A stretch of 9,595 nucleotides of DNA from Lysobacterales bacterium UBA5700. GTDB taxonomy: Bacteria; Pseudomonadota; Gammaproteobacteria; Xanthomonadales; Xanthomonadaceae. Location: contig DIHI01000121.1 of NCBI GenBank assembly GCA_002420085.1, positions 1,279 through 10,873 of the forward strand, written 5' to 3'. Both the position numbers and the translations under genes were made by a program. Positions 5,388 to 9,595 of this stretch are shown here, piece after piece (within the stretch, counting starts at the first letter, position 1; every line of letters begins with the position of its first letter). The notes under the pieces were generated by a model. That model did not search any database, had not been told where the DNA came from, and saw only the letters and a program-made list of their open reading frames with translations.

Positions 5388-5690
5388 TCATTCGCTTTCT
5401 GCGAGACGGTCGTTGAGCCGTTCGAGGCCACGGTTGAGGTCGGCCAGCAGGGTGCGAATGGTGCGGTCGCCCTCGTCGGCCTTGACGCGCACCTGGGTGA
5501 GTTCATGGGCGAGGTTGAGCGCGGCGAGCACGGCGATCCGGTCGATGCCGGCCAGCCGGTGGCTGGTCCGCAGTTCGCGCATGCGGGCATCGAGCAGGCG
5601 CGAGGCGGCCAGCAGTCCCTCGCGCTCCTCCGGTGCGCAGCCGATCATGTATTCGCGATCGAGGATGCGGATGCTGACGGCTTCGGTCAC
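5388..5690 (-). CDS. zapA: Cell division protein ZapA
   Basis: ZapA is a cytoplasmic partner of FtsZ that cross-links and stabilises Z-ring filaments. The product is 100 residues, slightly shorter than the 109 of E. coli. It shows the ZapA pattern: an N-terminal beta strand pair (VSIRILDREYMIGC, 5–18), then PEEREGLLAASRLLDARMREL, then IDRIAVLAALNLAHEL (49–64), and a C-terminal coiled-coil tail (LLADLNRGLERLNDRLAESE). The start is GTG at 5690; it overlaps the TGA of the upstream coiled-coil gene (GTGA), so the two are likely translated in a coupled way. 6S RNA begins about 35 bp downstream, as in many gammaproteobacteria. Confidence 0.93.
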   Translation of the reverse strand: MTEAVSIRILDREYMIGCAPEEREGLLAASRLLDARMRELRTSHRLAGIDRIAVLAALNLAHELTQVRVKADEGDRTIRTLLADLNRGLERLNDRLAESE

Positions 5691-5908
5691 TGCGACTGCT
5701 CCAGGGCCTTGAGCCGGGCGATCATCGCTTCCACGCGGGTGCGCGCCTGTTCGTTGCGCGACAGCAGTTGGCTGCGCTCGGTGATCATCTGCTGGTGGTT
5801 GAGTCGCAGCCGTCGATTCTCGTCGGCCAGTCGCTGGGCGAGGTCGAGCAGGGCACCGATGCGGTGCTCCAGTTCTGCCAGGTCGGGCGGTGGCGGCGGG
5901 GAGATCAT
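5687..5908 (-). CDS. Small coiled-coil protein, TIGR02449-like
   Basis: The product is 73 residues and almost entirely helical. After a proline-rich start (MISPPPPPD) come heptad-like repeats: LAELEHRIGALLDLAQRLADENRRLRLNHQQM and further to LEQSQ. Proteins of this size and pattern are coded just before zapA in Xanthomonadales and Pseudomonas and are grouped as TIGR02449. Their function is not known. The pairing with zapA and the short coiled-coil design, which recalls ZapB, make a role at the division site plausible, but that is inference. The stop overlaps the zapA start by GTGA, and the start is 9 bp after the stop of the large sensor gene. Confidence 0.85.
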   Translation of the reverse strand: MISPPPPPDLAELEHRIGALLDLAQRLADENRRLRLNHQQMITERSQLLSRNEQARTRVEAMIARLKALEQSQ

Positions 5909-5917
5909 TGGGCAAGG

Positions 5918-8900
5918 CTAGGGCGGGGTCGAGCGGCGGTCAATAGCGCCGTTGGCGGTTCCGACGGTGGCGGTGGACGGCTGCCAGGATTTGATGAATG
6001 CCAGACAGTGATGGTTGTCCATCGGCCGCGACAGCCAGTAGCCCTGAATCTCGTCACAGCCCTGTTCGCGCAGGTAATCGACCTGCTGCTGGGTCTCGAC
6101 CCCTTCGGCGACCACGTTCAGGCCCAGGGAGTGGGCCATGGAGATGACCGTGGCGGTGATCGCTTCGTCGTCGGGGTCATGGGTCAGGTCGCCGACGAAC
6201 TCCTTGTCGATCTTGAGGGTGTCGATCGGCAGGCGCTTGAGATAGACCAGGGAGGAGTAGCCGGTGCCGAAGTCGTCGATGGCGATGCTCAGGCCCAGGC
6301 TGCGCAGCGAGTCGAGCGTTGCGGTGGTCTGTTCGGCATTGGCCATGACCATGCTTTCAGTGACTTCGAGTTCCAGACGGTTGGCGGGAATCTCGATTTC
6401 CCTCAGGGTCCGGGCGATCACCTCCGGCAGGGTGCCGCGCAGCAACTGGAGGACCGATACATTGACCGCCATTGCGATGTCATCCAGGCCCTGTTTGCGC
6501 CAGCGGCTCAGGGTGATGCAGGCTTCCCGCAGAACCCATTCGCCGATCCGCAGGATCAGGCCGGACTCTTCGGCCAGCGGGATGAAATCGACCGGGGATA
6601 TCTCGCCCAGTTCCTGGCTGTGCCAGCGCAACAGGGCTTCGACGCCGGTGATGCAGCCGGTGTCGAGCGCCAGTCGTGGCTGATACAGCAGCCGCAGTTC
6701 ACCGCGATCGAGGGCGCGACGCAGGGCGGCGGCCATGGTCGCGCGGTGCCGGGCTTCGGCATCCATGGCTTCGGTGTAGAACTGGAAGGTATTTCGGCCC
6801 TGTGCCTTGGCCTGGTACATCGCGGTGTCGGCGAACTTCAGGAGATCGGTCGGCACCTGCGCGTGGTCGGGGTACAGGCTGATGCCGATCGAGGGGGTGA
6901 TCGAGACATCGTTGTTCTCATCGACTTCCAGGGTCTCGGAAAAGGCGGTGAGCACGCGCCGGGCGGCGCTTTCGATCGCGTCCGTCGATTCGACATCCTC
7001 CAGCACGACGGTGAATTCGTCACCACCGAGCCGAGCCACGGTATCGGTCGGGCCGACGATCGCCAGCAGGCGTGCGGCGGCGGCCCGGAGGATGCGGTCG
7101 CCAGCCGAGTGGCCGAGCGAGTCGTTGATGTCCTTGAACCGGTCGAGGTCGAGAAACAGCACGGCAACCCGGGTGTTCTGGCGGCGTGCCTTGACGATCG
7201 CCCGTGACAGTCGTTCGGAAAGCAGGGCACGGTTGGGCAGGCCGGTGAGGGTGTCGTAGTTGGCGAGGTAGCGCAGTTCCTGTTCGGCGCGCTTCTTGTC
7301 GGTGATGTCGTTGACGACCGCGACGAAGTGGCTGCCGCCGCCCCGGCTGTCCTTGACGGCATTGATCTCGATCCAGCCGAGAAATTCCTCGCCATCCTTC
7401 CGTCGTTGCCACATTTCGCCGGCCCACCGGCCATCCTCGTGGACGGTGCGGCGCAGCCGTCGATAGAACTCCGGGCTGTGCTGGCTGCTGTCGAGCATGT
7501 CGCTGTTCTGGCCGATGACCTCCGATTCGACGTAACCGGTCATTCGCGAGAAGGCGGCATTGACCGAGAGGAAGCGGAACTGGGCGTCGGTGACCGCGAC
7601 CGCTTCGCTCATCGAGCCGAGCACTTCCAGGGCGATCCGGCGCTCGCGTTCGGCATCGCGGTTCTGGGTGATGTCGCGGGCAGTCCCGGCCATGCGCAGC
7701 GGCTCGCCATGGTGGTCGCGCTCGACCACCTTGCCGCGCGACAACACCCAGATCCAGTCGCCGTGGACATTCCTGACCCGGTGCTCGGACTCGAAGTAGG
7801 CCAGCTCACCGGCGATGTGGCGACGCAGGATGTCCTGGACCCGTGCGACATCGTCCGGATGGATGGTTTCCTTCTGCCACAGATCACCGGCCGGAGCCTC
7901 GTCCGGGTCGCTGGTCCCGAGCAGGCTGTCGGCGCCGAGCCGGAAGATCCGGTTGAGCCGGATGTCCCAGTCCCAGAATTCGTCGCCCGAACCCCACAGG
8001 GCGAGGGTCAGCCGTTCTTCCCGCTGGGCGATCTCGGCCAGCAGCCGGGCTTCTTCGCGGCGCCGCTTGGTGACGGCGACGGCAACCGCGACCACGGTCA
8101 GCAGGCCGAGCGCCAGAAAGATGGCGATCGCGCCCGAGCGCGAGTACCAGGGGCCATCGACCCGGACCGGCAGGGCCAACTCGGATTCCGGCCAGTCGCC
8201 GTCCAGATGTCGGGCCTGGCCTCGGAACAGGTAGGTGCCGGGCGGCAGTGCGCCATAGCTGATCGGACCGCCGGTCAGCGATTCCAGCCAGGCATCGTCG
8301 AGGCCGTCCATCCGATAGCGAAACCGGAGGCTGCGGTTGAGTCCGGGATCGGCGATGCCGAATCGCAGGCGCAACAGACGGGCGTCGGGGTCGAGTCGGA
8401 TGTCTCGCAGGCCGTTGAGGCCGACCCGGTTGTGGACGTCGTAACCGGCTTCGGCCGACAGCACGATCGGCTGGAGGGCGGCAGTCGATGGGCTGTTGCT
8501 GCGGATCGGGTCGAACAGATTGAGGCCACGAATGCCCCCGAACGCGAGCCGGCCGTCGGGCAGGATGGCGCTGGCGTCGCCATTGAATTCGACATCCTGG
8601 AGGCCGTCTTCCATCACGAAACGACGGCTGCGGCGGGTCGATGGATCGAGCCTGATGATGCCATTGCCGGTGGCCAGCCAGAGAAAGCCGTCGGTATCGC
8701 TGAGAATCCCGAATACGATCACGGCGCCGCCGGGGGTCGCGCCGAGATCGTCGAAACGCTCGAATGCGATACCGCCTTCCGGGCGGTCGAGAATCCGGCC
8801 GAGGCCGGAGTGGGTGCCGACCCAGACCGCGCCCTGGCGATCCTGATGCAGCGCCCGCACACGGTTGCCGGGCAGTGAGGTCGGGTCTTCGGGGTCGTAG

Positions 8901-9595
8901 TCGAAGCGTTGGAACTTGCCGGTCACCCGGTCCAGCAGGTTCAGGCCGGTGTCGGTGCCGACCCAGAGCCGTCCTCGGTCATCTTCGAGCACCCGATGGA
9001 CGGTTGGGTGGCTGAGTGACTCGGGGTCGCCGAAGATCGGCTTGAACTGGCGCAGGTCGCGCCCGTCGGCTGACAGGCTGAGCAGTCCTTCCTGGTTGCT
9101 GCCGATCCAGAGGGTGCCATCGCGGCCCTGGTAGAGGTGTCGCAGGGCCGAGCGCAGCGGCGAGTCCGGCGCTCCAACCGGAGCCACGCTGTTGCGCTTG
9201 GGGTCGAAGCGCAACAGGCCGTGACTGGTGCTGACCCAGAGGGTGGAGCCGTCGCGCAGCAGGCCATGCACGCGCAACTGGATGGCGGCGGGATCGGCGC
9301 CGAGGGCGGCGGCGAAGGCCGCATCGAAGGTTTCAATCTGCTCTGCGCCGGGCCGGTAGCGTTTGAGACCATGGCCATCGGTGCCGAGCCACAGGGCATC
9401 CTGGTCGGGCAGGATCGAGCGGATGCTGTTGCCGCGTACCAGATCGCGTCCGAAGGTGTCGTCGTAGATCAGTTGGAAGCGAGCGCCGAGCGGGTCGGTG
9501 ATCGAGACGCCGCGCATCTGGCCGCCGACCCAGAGCAGGCCGGAGCGGTCGAGCAGCAAGGCCCGAATGCTGTCTTCCGGCAATGCCCCGGGCAG
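5918..9595 (-). CDS. Propeller–Y_Y_Y–PAS–PAS–GGDEF–EAL sensor protein (5' end outside window)
   Basis: About 1,225 residues are visible; the frame is open to the right edge, so the true start and first propeller blades are missing. In order: at least seven Reg_prop beta-propeller repeats (LWVGGQMRG, LWLGTDGHG, LWVSTSHG, LWIGSNQEG, LWVGTDTG, VWVGTHSG, LWLATGNG), a Y_Y_Y domain (YRMDGLDDAWLES...LPPGTYLF), one membrane helix (8072–8134), two PAS/PAC modules (about 7650–8020 and 7270–7640), then GGDEF and EAL. The propeller half should be periplasmic and sense a ligand; the rest is cytoplasmic and makes or breaks cyclic-di-GMP. GGDEF is intact (7013–7027), but the inhibitory RxxD site reads GPTD. 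The EAL domain keeps EALLRW (E at 6638–6640), the NVS, ELEVTES, DDFGTG (6260–6277), AEGVET and EIQGYW motifs, so phosphodiesterase activity is likely. The gene ends 9 bp before the coiled-coil gene. Confidence 0.93.
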   Translation of the reverse strand: MPGALPEDSIRALLLDRSGLLWVGGQMRGVSITDPLGARFQLIYDDTFGRDLVRGNSIRSILPDQDALWLGTDGHGLKRYRPGAEQIETFDAAFAAALGADPAAIQLRVHGLLRDGSTLWVSTSHGLLRFDPKRNSVAPVGAPDSPLRSALRHLYQGRDGTLWIGSNQEGLLSLSADGRDLRQFKPIFGDPESLSHPTVHRVLEDDRGRLWVGTDTGLNLLDRVTGKFQRFDYDPEDPTSLPGNRVRALHQDRQGAVWVGTHSGLGRILDRPEGGIAFERFDDLGATPGGAVIVFGILSDTDGFLWLATGNGIIRLDPSTRRSRRFVMEDGLQDVEFNGDASAILPDGRLAFGGIRGLNLFDPIRSNSPSTAALQPIVLSAEAGYDVHNRVGLNGLRDIRLDPDARLLRLRFGIADPGLNRSLRFRYRMDGLDDAWLESLTGGPISYGALPPGTYLFRGQARHLDGDWPESELALPVRVDGPWYSRSGAIAIFLALGLLTVVAVAVAVTKRRREEARLLAEIAQREERLTLALWGSGDEFWDWDIRLNRIFRLGADSLLGTSDPDEAPAGDLWQKETIHPDDVARVQDILRRHIAGELAYFESEHRVRNVHGDWIWVLSRGKVVERDHHGEPLRMAGTARDITQNRDAERERRIALEVLGSMSEAVAVTDAQFRFLSVNAAFSRMTGYVESEVIGQNSDMLDSSQHSPEFYRRLRRTVHEDGRWAGEMWQRRKDGEEFLGWIEINAVKDSRGGGSHFVAVVNDITDKKRAEQELRYLANYDTLTGLPNRALLSERLSRAIVKARRQNTRVAVLFLDLDRFKDINDSLGHSAGDRILRAAAARLLAIVGPTDTVARLGGDEFTVVLEDVESTDAIESAARRVLTAFSETLEVDENNDVSITPSIGISLYPDHAQVPTDLLKFADTAMYQAKAQGRNTFQFYTEAMDAEARHRATMAAALRRALDRGELRLLYQPRLALDTGCITGVEALLRWHSQELGEISPVDFIPLAEESGLILRIGEWVLREACITLSRWRKQGLDDIAMAVNVSVLQLLRGTLPEVIARTLREIEIPANRLELEVTESMVMANAEQTTATLDSLRSLGLSIAIDDFGTGYSSLVYLKRLPIDTLKIDKEFVGDLTHDPDDEAITATVISMAHSLGLNVVAEGVETQQQVDYLREQGCDEIQGYWLSRPMDNHHCLAFIKSWQPSTATVGTANGAIDRRSTPP

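Noticed and set aside
5768..8878. Very long plus-strand open frames of about 480 and 516 residues opposite the sensor gene
   Set aside because: They are out-of-frame shadows of a strongly coded GGDEF–EAL protein in high-GC DNA. Their sequences are Gly/Asp/Val-rich with no domains, and the minus strand carries clear conserved motifs.
1..9595. CRISPR array, tRNA or rRNA genes
   Set aside because: No regularly spaced repeat series, and no cloverleaf or ribosomal RNA sequence was noticed on either strand.

Overview
The window looks like high-GC chromosomal DNA from a gammaproteobacterium, probably of the Xanthomonadales (Lysobacterales) or a close lineage. The main clue is the minus-strand order: small coiled-coil protein (TIGR02449-like) – zapA – 6S RNA – 5-formyltetrahydrofolate cyclo-ligase – EVE-domain protein – rpiA. 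I know this order from that group; no search was run.

The window has two parts. Positions about 1–2970 are accessory DNA. Positions about 2973–9595 are a compact, minus-strand core block.

Accessory part: at the left edge the 3'-terminal part of a tyrosine recombinase gene overlaps, by ATGA, the start of a gene that runs off the window. The recombinase sequence and the overlap match the recombinase–transposase pair of some IS91-family (HUH, rolling-circle) insertion elements. The recombinase frame is broken at a run of eight A's. To its right, on the plus strand, are two ORFs of unknown function. Each starts just after a GTTAG-type site, and one of these sites (2248–2370) has the nested inverted-repeat layout of an integron attC. 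I read 1122–2830 as a remnant of an integron gene-cassette array with no integron integrase in view. It is bounded on the left by the IS91-like element and on the right by a 22-bp direct repeat that may be a relic of another insertion sequence end.

Core part, in transcription order (right to left): a very large sensor protein, 5'-truncated by the window edge, with an extracytoplasmic beta-propeller, Y_Y_Y domain, one transmembrane helix, two PAS domains, GGDEF and EAL; then, after 9 bp, the small coiled-coil protein; then zapA (GTGA overlap); then 6S RNA with its own -10 box; then the cyclo-ligase gene, whose most likely start codon lies inside the 3' strand of the 6S closing stem; then the EVE-domain gene, rpiA and a MAPEG-family membrane protein, joined by overlaps of 14 and 4 bp. 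A 10-bp hairpin 15 bp past the last stop may mark the end of the operon.

The core genes cover cyclic-di-GMP turnover, Z-ring assembly, growth-phase control of RNA polymerase, one-carbon metabolism and the pentose phosphate pathway. The most interesting points are the apparent cassette array, the frameshift at a slippery A-run in the recombinase, and the overlap of the 6S RNA 3' end with the downstream start codon.
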